Assembly (NCBI GenBank): GCA_965249175.1
Contig: OZ252227.1
Location: 3,100,001-3,164,000, forward strand
Reading direction: 5' to 3'
DNA length: 64,000 bases
Origin: CAZYFH01 sp965249175
GTDB lineage: Bacteria > Acidobacteriota > Vicinamibacteria > Vicinamibacterales > UBA8438
This document shows, piece by piece, positions 6,782-15,646 of the stretch. The notes under the pieces were generated by a model that had not been told where the DNA came from, did no database searches, and was given only the letters and a program-made list of their open reading frames with translations. Within the stretch, counting starts at the first letter, position 1, and every line of letters starts with the position of its first letter. The translations under genes were made by a program, and so were the position numbers.

Positions 6782-9577
6782 TCAAAAGCGAAACAACCGA
6801 TTGATCTTGACGACGAAGCTCCGGTTCTGCAGTTCGGGATAACGGGGCGTGAGCGTATCGCGCTCCTCGTTGTACACGACGAAGAGCTCACTCCCCGGCT
6901 GATACTCCCAGCGCAGACGGAGGTTGGCGCCCACTGAACGGGTGCTCGAGTTGTATTGCATCAGCGCGCTGACGAACATCAGCGGGGTCACGGTATAGGT
7001 CATCCGCGTCGTCACCACATTGGTCGTGAATCGGCCCTCGGGCAGGGTGATCCAGTTGAACGAGAGGCCTGGCTCGACCGACAGCTGCGGCGTCAGCTTG
7101 AGGCGACCTCCACTGAACCCTCCGCCCCCGAACCCAAAACCAACGGTCGTCTTCTCACCGCTGAAGAAGCTCCCATGCTGAACCATGAGCCCCCCGGCCA
7201 GTCGGCGCTGCCGCCCCAGCGAGTACGCGACCTCGACGTCTTGAAAACCGTAGCCACCGATCGGGACCGTGACGCCGGGCGCAATCGCAAAGGGCCGGTC
7301 GAGAAACTCGTAGTTCCGCGTGTACGTCGCCGTGAACTGATCGGTGTTCTCGAACAGGATACCGAACACGCCCTGAGCCTGACGCGTTTCGAGCACGCCT
7401 CCCCGATCGGTGATGTAGTCCAACCGCCCTTCCCACGTCAGCTTGCGGATGGCGGCGACCGACTGCAGCCGCGGGCTGAATCGGAAGAGCCCGAAACTGC
7501 GTTCGAAGTCATCGCGTTGGAGGAACCCCACCTCGGGATTGAAGTTGTCCCCAACGACGAGCCGCTCGACTTGCAGTCCATAACGGTCGCCCGCGTAATC
7601 GACCTGGGCTCGGTGGCTGACGTCGTCCCCCGAGAGTCCCGGCGTCCGGGTTCTGGCCCAGTACGTGTTGAACCGGAGGTTGTCATAGAACGCGAACGTG
7701 CCGTCGACACCATAGGTTTCGTTTGACCCGCCGCCGTACGTTGACACCGAACGCCCGGTGAAGATCGCGCCGATGCTGCTCCGTCGCAGCACGTCTCGCC
7801 GTACCCGCATGACCGTGAAGTTCGTCGCCCCCTGGCCCGCCGCTGGCGGGTCGGCCGTCTGGATGTTGAGTGCACCGACACTGAACTTGCCCGCCCGGCC
7901 CGTGAGCCGGCCACCCACTGTGATGGGCACCTCTTGCCCCTCGTGCAAACCGATTCGGCGGCTGTAGAACAGGACGGGCGTCGTGGCACCGCCACCAAAG
8001 GCGCCGGTGCCCGCACCCCCAAACGCAAAGACCCCCTGATTCTCCAGGAAGAATTCTCGTTTCTCGGGAAAAAACAGGCTAAACCGCGTCAAGTTGACCT
8101 GCTGGTCATCGGCCTCGACTTGGGCAAAATCGGTGTTGACGGTCACGTCGGCCACGAGGTTCTGCGTCACCCCGTATTTGACATCGAGCCCGACGTCGCC
8201 TCCGAGCGCGTTGGAAACGGGCGGCGTCGCGGTGCGGTCGCTGGTCAGATCCGTAATGGCAAACGGCTTGACGTCCAGGCTGGTCGCTCGCGGCGGCACC
8301 TCCAACCCCACCACGGTCGCCGCGCGCGAGAACTGGAGGATGCCAGAAGCGCCCAGCGCGTTTGGAATCCCCACGAGAAACGAATGCTCGTTCTTCCAGA
8401 CGTTCACACGACGCACGTTGAAGCCCCAGAGCTGGTCGGACCCACGCCGATACCGGAGCGACTTGAACGGAATAGCGGTCTCGAGTGTCCAGCCGCCGTC
8501 GAACCGTCCCACCGCGACATCCCAGATCGGATTCCAGTCGCCGTTGTACAGACGCTCGTCGGTGATCTGCCCATCCATTCGACCACCGACTGGATTGACG
8601 AGAAACTCCAAGCCATTGCGCCGGTCGTAGAAGGTGTCGATGACGAACGCGATGTGATCGTTCTGATACACATTGAAGTTGTCGCGCCGCATCTCGTTGA
8701 CAATCATCCGTTCAGGCGCGCTTTCCCAACACCGGAACGAGACGTAGACGCGCTCGTCGTCGAAGAACAGCCACGCCTCCGTCTTCTCAGTGGCCGGGAA
8801 TCCTTCCTGGGGCTCCTGCTGGATGAAGTCGGACATCGGGAGCACGCGCGTGTAAGCGGCCTCGTCCAACCGTCCGTCGAGCGTGAGCGGCGTTGTCAAC
8901 CGCACGGCGCGAACCGTCGCGCGGTGACGCGCATCGCGAGTGATCACCTCCGGTGCCACAGGGGGCGGCGGACCGTCGATCGCGGGGGTCGGCGCTCCGG
9001 AACCGCCTGTTGGCGTGGGCACGGTCGCTAGTGAGGGAACCAGATCACTCCCCGTCGCCGCCCGCGACGACACGCCACCGCCGGCTCCGAGCTGATTCCC
9101 CAGCGCATCGATCACCTGATCCTGCAAGCCGAAAAGGTCCCCGAATGCGCCATCGACCTTCAGCGTGTCGAGGACGTCGCCAGTGTCAACGGCGAGCACC
9201 CGTGCCGTGATGCGCACGCGATCGTCGACGCGCTGATAGGCGCCAGCGATGAGCCACGTCGCGCCCAGCGCGCGGCAGAGGCGCAGCGCGGCTTCCTCGG
9301 CGGAGACGGCGACATCCGCGCTGACCGTCCGCCTCAATAGCGCCAGGCTGAACACTTCCCTGGGCAGGACCTCAACTCCGTACCTGCCGGGCAGATCCGA
9401 CGCTAGCGTTTCCGCAATCCCACTGCCCATCCACTGGTCCGCCTGCGCGCGGCTCAGATTCGTAAACGGAAGGATTCCGACCGTGTCACTCTGAGTTGGC
9501 GGCACTGGGGCGACGGTGTGCTGACCGCCCTCGACCGCCCCGGTCAGCACGACCAGCACGGCCAGGCCACAGCACAC
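6782..9577 (-). CDS. FlgO/TolB-like domain fused to CBM9-like and DUF5916 outer-membrane barrel
   Basis: About 931 residues. After a short hydrophobic leader comes a TolB/FlgO-like alpha/beta domain (V-G-I-L-P-F-T-N-L-S, then W-M-G-S-G-I-A-E-T-L, and W-L-I-A-G-A-Y-Q-R). Next is a CBM9-like domain beginning R-A-V-R-L-T-T-P-L-T-L-D-G and a long DUF5916 beta-barrel (F-P-E-K-R-E-F-F-L-E-N) that ends in a terminal Phe, as outer-membrane barrels do. The open frame continues to 9781, but everything upstream of about 9630 is a MITE. A GTG at 9577, opening a signal-like stretch, is proposed as the start, with low certainty. A paralogue lies at 24250-27141. Likely a sensor or transporter in the outer membrane; the ligand is unknown. 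Confidence 0.85.
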   Translation of the reverse strand: MCCGLAVLVVLTGAVEGGQHTVAPVPPTQSDTVGILPFTNLSRAQADQWMGSGIAETLASDLPGRYGVEVLPREVFSLALLRRTVSADVAVSAEEAALRLCRALGATWLIAGAYQRVDDRVRITARVLAVDTGDVLDTLKVDGAFGDLFGLQDQVIDALGNQLGAGGGVSSRAATGSDLVPSLATVPTPTGGSGAPTPAIDGPPPPVAPEVITRDARHRATVRAVRLTTPLTLDGRLDEAAYTRVLPMSDFIQQEPQEGFPATEKTEAWLFFDDERVYVSFRCWESAPERMIVNEMRRDNFNVYQNDHIAFVIDTFYDRRNGLEFLVNPVGGRMDGQITDERLYNGDWNPIWDVAVGRFDGGWTLETAIPFKSLRYRRGSDQLWGFNVRRVNVWKNEHSFLVGIPNALGASGILQFSRAATVVGLEVPPRATSLDVKPFAITDLTSDRTATPPVSNALGGDVGLDVKYGVTQNLVADVTVNTDFAQVEADDQQVNLTRFSLFFPEKREFFLENQGVFAFGGAGTGAFGGGATTPVLFYSRRIGLHEGQEVPITVGGRLTGRAGKFSVGALNIQTADPPAAGQGATNFTVMRVRRDVLRRSSIGAIFTGRSVSTYGGGSNETYGVDGTFAFYDNLRFNTYWARTRTPGLSGDDVSHRAQVDYAGDRYGLQVERLVVGDNFNPEVGFLQRDDFERSFGLFRFSPRLQSVAAIRKLTWEGRLDYITDRGGVLETRQAQGVFGILFENTDQFTATYTRNYEFLDRPFAIAPGVTVPIGGYGFQDVEVAYSLGRQRRLAGGLMVQHGSFFSGEKTTVGFGFGGGGFSGGRLKLTPQLSVEPGLSFNWITLPEGRFTTNVVTTRMTYTVTPLMFVSALMQYNSSTRSVGANLRLRWEYQPGSELFVVYNEERDTLTPRYPELQNRSFVVKINRLFRF

Positions 9578-9629
9578 GTGATGTAGCGGCGATCCGTATT
9601 GCGCGGTCGACTCGCTCCGCGGACCGCTA

Positions 9630-9788
9630 GTGTCCTGTGTCAGTGATTCGTGGAATAAGTGCCTGGCGCGGCGCCCGGCTGGCAAGGCGCGACGAGGGAG
9701 CATATCGGGCATATGTGACCGAGGAGCAACGCCGCCAGGCGGGATGCCCCGCCGGGCAATTGTTTCGCGATTCACTGACACAGGACAC
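9630..9788 (+). mobile_element. MITE-like element, copy 1
   Basis: A 159 bp non-coding element with terminal inverted repeats. The left end GTGTCCTGTGTCAGTGA is matched exactly in inverted form at the right end, and the match extends to 21 bases with one mismatch. Both ends are flanked by TA, which fits a TA target duplication of the IS630/Tc1-mariner kind. Internal hairpins include GGCGGG-ATGC-CCCGCC. A second copy lies at 12190-12349 in opposite orientation. No transposase is encoded, so it would need one in trans. It abuts the 5' end of the first DUF5916 gene. Confidence 0.85.
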
Positions 9789-10327
9789 TAGCGCGAAGCG
9801 ACATTCTGGGCGGACGGGAGGAGCGGGGGGGCCGCTGGATTAGCTGGTCCTCGGATTTCGGGCTGAGTTCCTCGTGACCCGCTGGCGAGCACGAACGCGA
9901 TGGTGAAGCGCGTGTACCCTACGGACGCCGACCGAGTATCGCACGGCGGCCCCCATGCTGGCACCGACACCACGTTCCGCCACGTCATCGCTGCCACGAC
10001 GACGACGTGCGGTGCCCTCGACGACGCCAACGCTCTCACGTCAGTGAACCTGCGCTGACGCACACGCTCGATTGCGTGGCGCGCCGCCGGTTCCTCCACG
10101 ATCACGCGCGCCGGCGCTACCGTCGGTTCCTCCACGATCACGCGCGCCGGCGCTACCGTCGGGCGGGCGACGGCCAAGCGCGACGATAGGACCTCCCAGC
10201 CGATTGTGCGGCGACCACAGCGGCCACAACGGAGACACAGCCGCGCGGGTTGCCGGAACACATCGTCGTCGTGTCCGACAATCCAACAGACTAAGCGGCG
10301 CAGCTGTTGCGGCGATTGCTCGGACAC
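9788..10327 (-). CDS. Small Cys-rich hypothetical protein
   Basis: An ORF of up to 179 residues from a GTG at 10327. The N-terminal third is convincing: V-C-W-I-V-G-H, then L-C-L-R-C-G-R-C-G-R-R-T-I-G-W, the pattern of small zinc-ribbon-like proteins. The middle contains two exact 12-residue copies (T-V-A-P-A-R-V-I-V-E-E-P) and the rest resembles nothing. The stop codon is the TAG formed exactly at the right end of MITE copy 1, so the original C terminus may have been lost or altered. Treat the C-terminal half with caution. Confidence 0.4.
   Translation of the reverse strand: MSEQSPQQLRRLVCWIVGHDDDVFRQPARLCLRCGRCGRRTIGWEVLSSRLAVARPTVAPARVIVEEPTVAPARVIVEEPAARHAIERVRQRRFTDVRALASSRAPHVVVVAAMTWRNVVSVPAWGPPCDTRSASVGYTRFTIAFVLASGSRGTQPEIRGPANPAAPPLLPSAQNVASR
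10089..10160. repeat. Perfect 2 x 36 bp tandem repeat
   Basis: Two identical 36-base units, 10089-10124 and 10125-10160, in frame within the minus-strand Cys-rich ORF, giving two copies of a 12-residue segment. It looks like a recent slippage duplication. Confidence 0.9.
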
Positions 10328-10570
10328 TCCGCGAAGGACACGAGCAAGCCTGATGCCGGGTCGACGTCTCTGGAGCGTAGCGGTACTCGGGCTTGGACTC
10401 GCAGGAGCACGAGCGGGAACGACGCGCGCCTATCGCACGCCACTGCCGTGGGTGACATTTAGTCGTCAGGGTCGCGTCCTTGTTGCCACATTCGTTAGTG
10501 CTTTTCAGCTCGCCGGCACGACAGTCGGCCCGCTTCCTGCTGAACTCGTTTGGGCCTGACGGGCTAGCCC

Positions 10571-11324
10571 ATGCTCAAAGTCGACTTCCACACTCACACC
10601 GCCGACGATCCTCACGACGTCATCCCCCATAGCACGTTCGACCTGATCGACCGTGCCGCTGCGTTGGACTATGACGCCCTGGCGATCACGCTGCACGACA
10701 GGCAATTGGATGTGCGCCCGTTTGCCTCTTACGCGAAAGAGCGAGGCGTTGTCCTCGTTCCTGGCATCGAGCGCACCATCCGGGGCAAGCACGTCCTGCT
10801 CATCAACTTCCACGAACCCGTCGAGCAGGTGCAGAACTTCGACCAACTCCTCGCGGTGAAGAAGAGGTCCGGAGGCCTGGTCATCGCACCGCACCCGTTT
10901 TGTCCAGCACGCTGCCCACACTGTGCTCGACGACTACCGCACGGCGTTCGACGCCATCGAGATCAACGCGTTCTATACATCGACCGTCGACTTCAACCGG
11001 CCGGCCAGACGGTGGGCGGCACAACAGGCGAAGCCGTTGGTCGGCAACGGCGACATCCACCGATTGCGACAGTTGGGATCGACCTACTCGTTGGTCGAGA
11101 GCGAGCCGGACGCGGACGCCATCTGCAGTGCCGTCGCGGCTGGGCGGGTCGCCGTGCACACGCGTCCGCTCTCATGGCCTGCGTGCGCACAGATCTTCGG
11201 GGCGATGCTGCTCGGAGATGTGCAAAGACGCTTCGGGGGGCCGCCGAAGCTGCGGCCCGTGTCAGCGGGGTCCAGCGCCGTCACTGCCTCTTCGCAGACC
11301 AACGGGCCTCACGCCCTCGTGTGA
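10571..11324 (+). CDS. PHP-domain phosphoesterase-like protein (one frameshift)
   Basis: The N terminus, V-D-F-H-T-H-T-A-D-D-P, is the first metal-binding motif of PHP proteins. The frame runs well to I-A-P-H-P-F and then becomes unrelated. From about 10902 the continuation is in another frame (V-Q-H-A-A-H-T-V-L-D-D-Y, then D-A-I-E-I-N-A-F-Y) and runs to a TGA at 11324, including G-N-G-D-I-H. Removing one T from the TTTT run at 10898-10901 joins the halves into one protein of about 250 residues. This could be an assembly error or a real disruption. The usual role is metal-dependent phosphoester hydrolysis; substrate unknown. The 3' end overlaps the convergent flavin reductase by 16 bases. Confidence 0.75.
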
Positions 11325-11818
11325 ACGACTGAGCCAAGACCCCAATACTCTCGCGAGCAGAAGACCAACGGAGGGCCTTCCGCTCCCAACTCCGCCTTTT
11401 CGACCTCCCCGACGAACAGCGTGTGGTCCGCGATCGGTACGCGTTCGATGACCCGGCACAGCAGATAGCCCAGGCAGCCGTCGAGCGCGGGAGGATCGTC
11501 GTGCCCGAATCTCTCGCACAGCGACCGGGCCTCGAACTGTTGGCTTGACGACAACTCAGGACTGGCGAAGTGGTCGGACACCGCACCCTGGTGCTGTCCC
11601 AGCACGTTAATCAGGAACCGGCCATCGTCGATGGCATCGTGGGCACGAGCATCTTTCTTGATGCATACGAGCACCGTCGGTGGCGCGAGACTTACAGACG
11701 TGAACGAACTGACGGTGATCCCACGAGGCCCATCCCCACCCGGCACCGCCCGGGTCGTCACGACCACGACACCTTGAGGAAAACAGCGCATGACGTCGCG
11801 CAAGGACGTGTCATTCAC
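11309..11818 (-). CDS. Flavin reductase family protein
   Basis: 169 residues. The GTG at 11818 is preferred: AGGAGGG lies 6 bases upstream and homology begins there (L-R-D-V-M-R-C-F-P-Q-G-V-V-V-V-T-T), while the longer frame to 12043 adds an unrelated leader. Family signatures: G-I-T-V-S-S-F-T-S-V-S-L-A-P-P-T-V-L-V-C-I, F-L-I-N-V-L-G, and the C-terminal D-H-T-L-F-V-G-E-V. It likely reduces FMN or FAD with NAD(P)H, or supplies reduced flavin to an oxygenase. No partner monooxygenase is adjacent. Confidence 0.9.
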   Translation of the reverse strand: MNDTSLRDVMRCFPQGVVVVTTRAVPGGDGPRGITVSSFTSVSLAPPTVLVCIKKDARAHDAIDDGRFLINVLGQHQGAVSDHFASPELSSSQQFEARSLCERFGHDDPPALDGCLGYLLCRVIERVPIADHTLFVGEVEKAELGAEGPPLVFCSREYWGLGSVVHTRA

Positions 11819-12189
11819 CCAGCCCTCCTGGAAATCAGACCCACGCCTGTGACGACCAGCGTCTGCCCTGTTGGGACATATCCGGGACACTGGCCATTGT
11901 GGCACCGGCCACCAGCCAGCATATCGGCATCCCCTTTGCATCACATCACTGCGCCACGATCGTCGTGGCGCGGACGGCGGGAGGCCGCATGGAGCGGGAC
12001 CGAGAGTCCGTCGCTCCACCGCTCCTGCGTATCGTCCCGTCACGCAGTCGTGGCACCGACATCGATGGTCCCGGGACGGCGGGGCGCATCTCCCCAGCCC
12101 CGTCGTCCCCTTCCCCTCGCCGCCTCACGCCTCAGTCTCCCTCCGGACTAACCTTAGGCCACCGGTGATCTGTATCCTGAGCTGCCTGA
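11819..12189. other. Intergenic stretch with no recognisable gene
   Basis: About 370 bases between the flavin reductase start and MITE copy 2. Open frames here are short, and none shows a recognisable domain or ribosome site. It probably holds the flavin reductase promoter. A decayed gene cannot be excluded. Confidence 0.5.
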
Positions 12190-12349
12190 GTGTCCTGTAA
12201 CCGTGATTCGCAACATAATTCCCGGGCGGGGCATCCCGCCTGACGGCGTCGCTCCTCGGTCACATAGGCCCACGATGCTCCCTCGTTGCGCCTTGCCAGC
12301 CGGGCGCCGCGCGCCAGGACTCATGCACCGAATCACGGTGACAGGACAC
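12190..12349 (-). mobile_element. MITE-like element, copy 2 (inverted relative to copy 1)
   Basis: A 160 bp element. Its reverse complement aligns along its whole length with copy 1 (9630-9788), including the internal C-C-G-G-C-T-G-G-C-A-A-G-G-C block. Terminal inverted repeats are 21 bases with one mismatch (GTGTCCTGT-N-ACCGTGATTCG). The right flank is TA and the left is GA, so the target duplication has one difference. The right end lies three bases before the ATG of the next gene, and AGGAC within it could act as a weak ribosome site. Confidence 0.85.
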
Positions 12350-12352
12350 TAG

Positions 12353-12769
12353 ATGAAAACGTTCGACAACGCCTGGATTTGTCAGGTCTTCGAGGACCAT
12401 CCCAGCTTCTTCACCAAGAGGATGTTCGGTGGACTGGCTATCTACCTGTTCGGCCGCCAGATGATGCTCCTGGTCGAACCGACGAAGACCGGCCGGTGGA
12501 ACTGGCATGGCGTCTTGATCTGCACGGAGTATGTGCATCAGCCTGCCATCGTCGAGGAGTTCCCGCACCTGGCGCCTCACGACATCCTGAAGAAGTGGCT
12601 CTACATCGATTCGGTTCATGACGACTTCGAGGGGACGATGGAACGAGTGGCAGTCGCCGTCGCGCGGGACGACGCCAGATTTGGGATTCATCCTCAGCCG
12701 AGGAAGGCGAAGACAAAGAAGAAGGCGGGGTCACGGAACCGCCGCCAGAAAACCGTTACGTCCCTCGTC
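12353..12769 (+). CDS. TfoX-N/MmcQ-like small protein (runs into the next gene)
   Basis: The first ~135 residues of an 815-base open frame: F-F-T-K-R-M-F-G-G-L-A-I-Y-L-F-G-R-Q, then L-K-K-W-L-Y-I-D-S and R-F-G-I-H-P. The M-F-G-G block resembles the N-terminal TfoX fold, a small DNA-competence or YjbR-like domain. A basic Lys/Arg tail follows. No stop codon separates it from the signal peptide of the downstream hydrolase, so the boundary given is approximate. Either a frameshift has removed the stop or the two are truly fused. It starts immediately after MITE copy 2. Confidence 0.6.
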
Positions 12770-13680
12770 GTGGCCCTGCTCTCCGTGCCGGTCCTCGCGC
12801 AGGTCGAGCACGCGTCTGGACCCGTGCAGGCCGATGACCTCACGCCCTATGCCGGAATGTACACGATCGAGATCCCCGGCGTGGCGAAGGCCAACTACCT
12901 CGAGGTGATGGCGGGGTATCTCAGGGGTAGCGGTGTCGCGTTCTCCAACGCCGAGCGGAAGGAACAATTCAGGGCCCAGTACGACCGGATCGAGAACGAC
13001 GCCACGATGGCGACGGTGGTCAGCGACGAGAACGGCCACTCCTGGGTGGTACACGCGCCGACGGCCGCAGCGGAGGGCCAGCCGCATGGCCTGTTCGTGT
13101 TCATCTCTCCTCGGGGCAGCGGGAGCTGCCCGAACACTGGCGGGAGACGCTGGAGAAGAACGCCCTGATCTGGGTGGGGCCCAACGGGGCGGGGAATCAG
13201 ATCTCCCCGCTCTGGCGTCGGGCCGTGGCGCTGGAGTCGATCGACCTGGCGACCGAACGATACGAGATCGATCCCGATCGGATCTACGTCTCGGGTCACT
13301 CGGGCGGCGCCCGAGTCGCCAGCTCGGTGGCCATCGTTCACCCCGACCGTTTCATGGGGGGAGTCTACGTTGCGGGAGTGAACTGGTACGAGCCCACGCC
13401 GCCCCGGGAGGGTCGGTTCCTCCCGCCGACCATTGGCAAGCCGCCGGACTCCTACCTGACGCTGGCCCGGGACCGCTCGCGTCACGCCATCATCCAGGGC
13501 ACGGATGATCCGGTGGCCACCTACGTACCCAGCCTGTGGGACGTCATCAAGAACGGTGGCTTCCGCACATTCGAGTATCTCTCCGTCGAGGGCCTGGGCC
13601 ACGGTCTCCCGGATGCCGAGTGGCTGGACAAGGCCCTCGCCGTGCTCGACACACCTCTGCGCGACGGCGCTGCCAGGTAG
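12770..13680 (+). CDS. Exported alpha/beta hydrolase (one frameshift)
   Basis: The N-terminal part, beginning with a signal-like V-T-S-L-V-V-A-L-L-S-V-P-V-L-A, is in the same frame as the upstream TfoX-like protein. It reaches L-F-V-F-I-S-P, and the continuation S-G-Q-R-E-L-P-E-H-W-R is one frame over. Adding one base near 13110 joins them. The catalytic half carries G-H-S-G-G, the nucleophile elbow, and G-L-G-H-G-L near the C terminus as the likely catalytic His, as in poly-hydroxyalkanoate depolymerase-like esterases. No proper start codon is visible for the hydrolase alone. Substrate unknown. Confidence 0.65.
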
Positions 13681-13710
13681 CTGGCAGACGCGACGGCGTC
13701 GGAGAGAGGG

Positions 13711-14322
13711 ATGACGTGGGACGAACACGCGGCTGAATGGGATGAGGACGAAGCCGTCCACGCCTTTTCGGTCGCCGCCTATGGAAGCCTTCAACGTCTC
13801 CATCAGGAGGGCCGGCTCACGCTCGACGGTGCGCGGGTCCTGGATTTCGGCTGCGGCACCGGGCGCTTGACGGAACGTCTGGCGGAACGGGCGGAGCGGG
13901 TCGTGGCGCTCGACACATCAACGGCGATGGTGCAGTTGCTTGCAGCCAAAGTCGAGCGGCGCGGATGGTCGAACGTCGATGCGATCGCGGCGTCACTTGA
14001 TTCGGCGCGGCACGAGCGGCCCGAGCTGTTCGCCGTGCCGTTTGACATGGTCGTGGCGTCATCCGTCTGCGCGTTCCTCGACGACTATCCCAGCACCGTT
14101 GCCACACTTGCGAGTCTGCTCACGCCTGGTGGCGCGTTTGTCCAGTGGGATTGGGAGCTGAACGCAGAGGATGACGAATCCGTTGGGCTGACCCGTTCTC
14201 AGGTGGCGGACGCGCTCGCGGCGGCCCACCTCCTGGGTATCAGTGTGGGAACGGCGTTCGAGGTCGATGTTGATGGCGAAAGCGTAAGCCCGCTGGTCGG
14301 CGTTGGGAACGCCGCCCGCTGA
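13711..14322 (+). CDS. Class I SAM-dependent methyltransferase
   Basis: 203 residues, cytoplasmic. Motif I is V-L-D-F-G-C-G-T-G-R-L-T, followed by V-V-A-L-D-T-S as the acidic end of strand 2, and F-D-M-V-V-A-S-S-V-C-A-F-L as the motif IV region. L-L-T-P-G-G-A-F-V-Q-W-D-W is the usual post-motif strand. The target is unknown. It begins 30 bases after the hydrolase, with GGAGAGGG just before the ATG. Confidence 0.88.
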   Translation: MTWDEHAAEWDEDEAVHAFSVAAYGSLQRLHQEGRLTLDGARVLDFGCGTGRLTERLAERAERVVALDTSTAMVQLLAAKVERRGWSNVDAIAASLDSARHERPELFAVPFDMVVASSVCAFLDDYPSTVATLASLLTPGGAFVQWDWELNAEDDESVGLTRSQVADALAAAHLLGISVGTAFEVDVDGESVSPLVGVGNAAR

Positions 14323-14355
14323 CTGCGTTCGGACGAGGTCCACCAGAAAAGAGCG

Positions 14356-14967
14356 TCACCGTGGCCGGCCGCGCGTGCCGCCGTAGGTCTCGCCTTCGAG
14401 GAGCGGGTCGTCCTCGACTCCGGAAAAACGGAAGCGCACCGTTTGGCAGCCCCATTCGAAGCACGCGCCGGTCACGTCGAAGTGGAGGTGGGGTCCGAAC
14501 GTGGCGCCGGAGTTCCCCGAACGGCCAATGCGCTGTCCCGCCACGACCGTCTCGCCCATGACAACCTCGGCGCCGTGCTGGTCGAGATGATAGTAGCGCC
14601 CAAACGTCTGATCTCCGTGATCGACGACGACGTAGTTTTCGTTGCCGGGCTGCGGCTTGCGAGGTTTGGCGTTGGGGTGCTCTTCGACGACGGCGACGAC
14701 GCTCCCGCCTCGCGCGGCCGCGACGGGCGTCCCAATCGGCATGTCGAAGTCGACGGCGAACGTCGCCGCCTCCGAGTGTCCGTAGCGTCCATCGAAGCTC
14801 TGCCGCACCGGATAGCTCGCGGCCTTCGGGAACGGCAGTCGGTATATTGGTTCCGCCGCCGCCACGAATGTCGACGCGGCAAGCAAGGCGACAAGGATCA
14901 GGTCGCCACCAACGCGTGGCCGGCGGCGGTCCGGACCAGGTTCGATGTGTTGCTCGCGCGAGGCCAT
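14356..14967 (-). CDS. Exported M23 family metallopeptidase
   Basis: 203 residues with a single N-terminal hydrophobic segment (L-I-L-V-A-L-L-A-A-S-T-F-V). The M23 fold is shown by R-Y-G-H-S-E-A-A-T-F-A-V-D-F-D-M-P (first His and Asp ligands) and H-L-H-F-D-V (C-terminal zinc site). These are lysostaphin-type cell-wall endopeptidases or non-catalytic relatives; the ligands look intact. The ATG has no ribosome site and lies 5 bases from a 16-base palindrome, so a leaderless transcript controlled at that palindrome is possible. Confidence 0.88.
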   Translation of the reverse strand: MASREQHIEPGPDRRRPRVGGDLILVALLAASTFVAAAEPIYRLPFPKAASYPVRQSFDGRYGHSEAATFAVDFDMPIGTPVAAARGGSVVAVVEEHPNAKPRKPQPGNENYVVVDHGDQTFGRYYHLDQHGAEVVMGETVVAGQRIGRSGNSGATFGPHLHFDVTGACFEWGCQTVRFRFSGVEDDPLLEGETYGGTRGRPR

Positions 14968-14972
14968 TTTAG

Positions 14973-14988
14973 TGCTAGAAAACTAGCA
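14973..14988. promoter_or_regulatory. Palindromic operator-like site TGCTA-N6-TAGCA
   Basis: TGCTAGAAAACTAGCA is a 16-base near-perfect palindrome lying just upstream of the M23 peptidase start. It shares the half-site TGCTA and 6-base spacing with the site at 27196-27219. The arrangement fits a dimeric repressor, perhaps of the BlaI/MecI type, but no such regulator is in the window. Confidence 0.5.
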
Positions 14989-15067
14989 TACAAGCCCCTG
15001 GTCGTCAACAGCTGCGTGCGATCACCTCAGCGCAGCGCCAATCTTCTCCATGAACTCCGTCAAGAAG

Positions 15068-15606
15068 CTAACCCGGTTCTTTCCAGTCAGCCGTAGGCCG
15101 GCCGAACCACACCCAGGCGATGTAGTCGAACCGTGGAGGCTCCGCGCCAAGCGCGCGCAACCGCGTATTGAGTTGCCCACGGTGATGCGTCGAATGACTC
15201 GCGACCTGAATCGCGCTTTCGGCGATTGTTGGGGTCGCACGGCGTACACCGAGGTCCTGCTCGATTCGATTGGCAAATGACTCAGGAAGCGGCTCGGCGA
15301 CGGCCTCCTGATCGGCGGTGTTCAGAAAGCGCTTCACCTCGGCATAGTAGGGGTACGCCCAACGCCACACCGCTGCGAGGTTGGAGACTTCCCGCAGCTT
15401 GGGAGGCTCCCATGGTTGGCGTGTCCACGTATGCAGATAGGCCCACTGCACCAAGTGAATGTGGACGAGCTTCTCACGGATCACCTCATCGCCCGAGGCC
15501 CCTCGGTGCTCAGAGCGACCGACCAGACCTTGCCATCGGCCCATTCCATGTGAGCGTAGAGTTCCCGAAGCGATTCAACGGTGAACGTCGGTGATGGCTT
15601 TTCCAC
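15068..15606 (-). CDS. DinB-fold (damage-inducible/YfiT-like) protein (one frameshift)
   Basis: The main frame covers the C-terminal 135 residues (E-V-I-R-E-K-L-V-H-I-H-L-V-Q-W-A-Y-L-H, and S-H-S-T-H-H-R-G-Q with metal-binding histidines). The true N terminus, V-E-S-L-R-E-L-Y-A-H-M-E-W-A-D-G-K-V-W-S-V, is in another frame upstream. Adding one G to the GGGG run (CCCC at 15499-15502) joins them into about 180 residues beginning at a GTG at 15606. The four-helix DinB fold binds metal and is often a thiol transferase; the function here is unknown. Not to be confused with DNA polymerase IV. Confidence 0.75.
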
Positions 15607-15646
15607 GGTGCGACGGTCGGACCTGTGAGCCCCGAGGTTCTGCCCC

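Noticed and set aside
10353..10559. 68-codon plus-strand ORF with a hydrophobic N terminus
   Set aside because: No ribosome site, no homology recognised; could be chance. Not listed as a gene.
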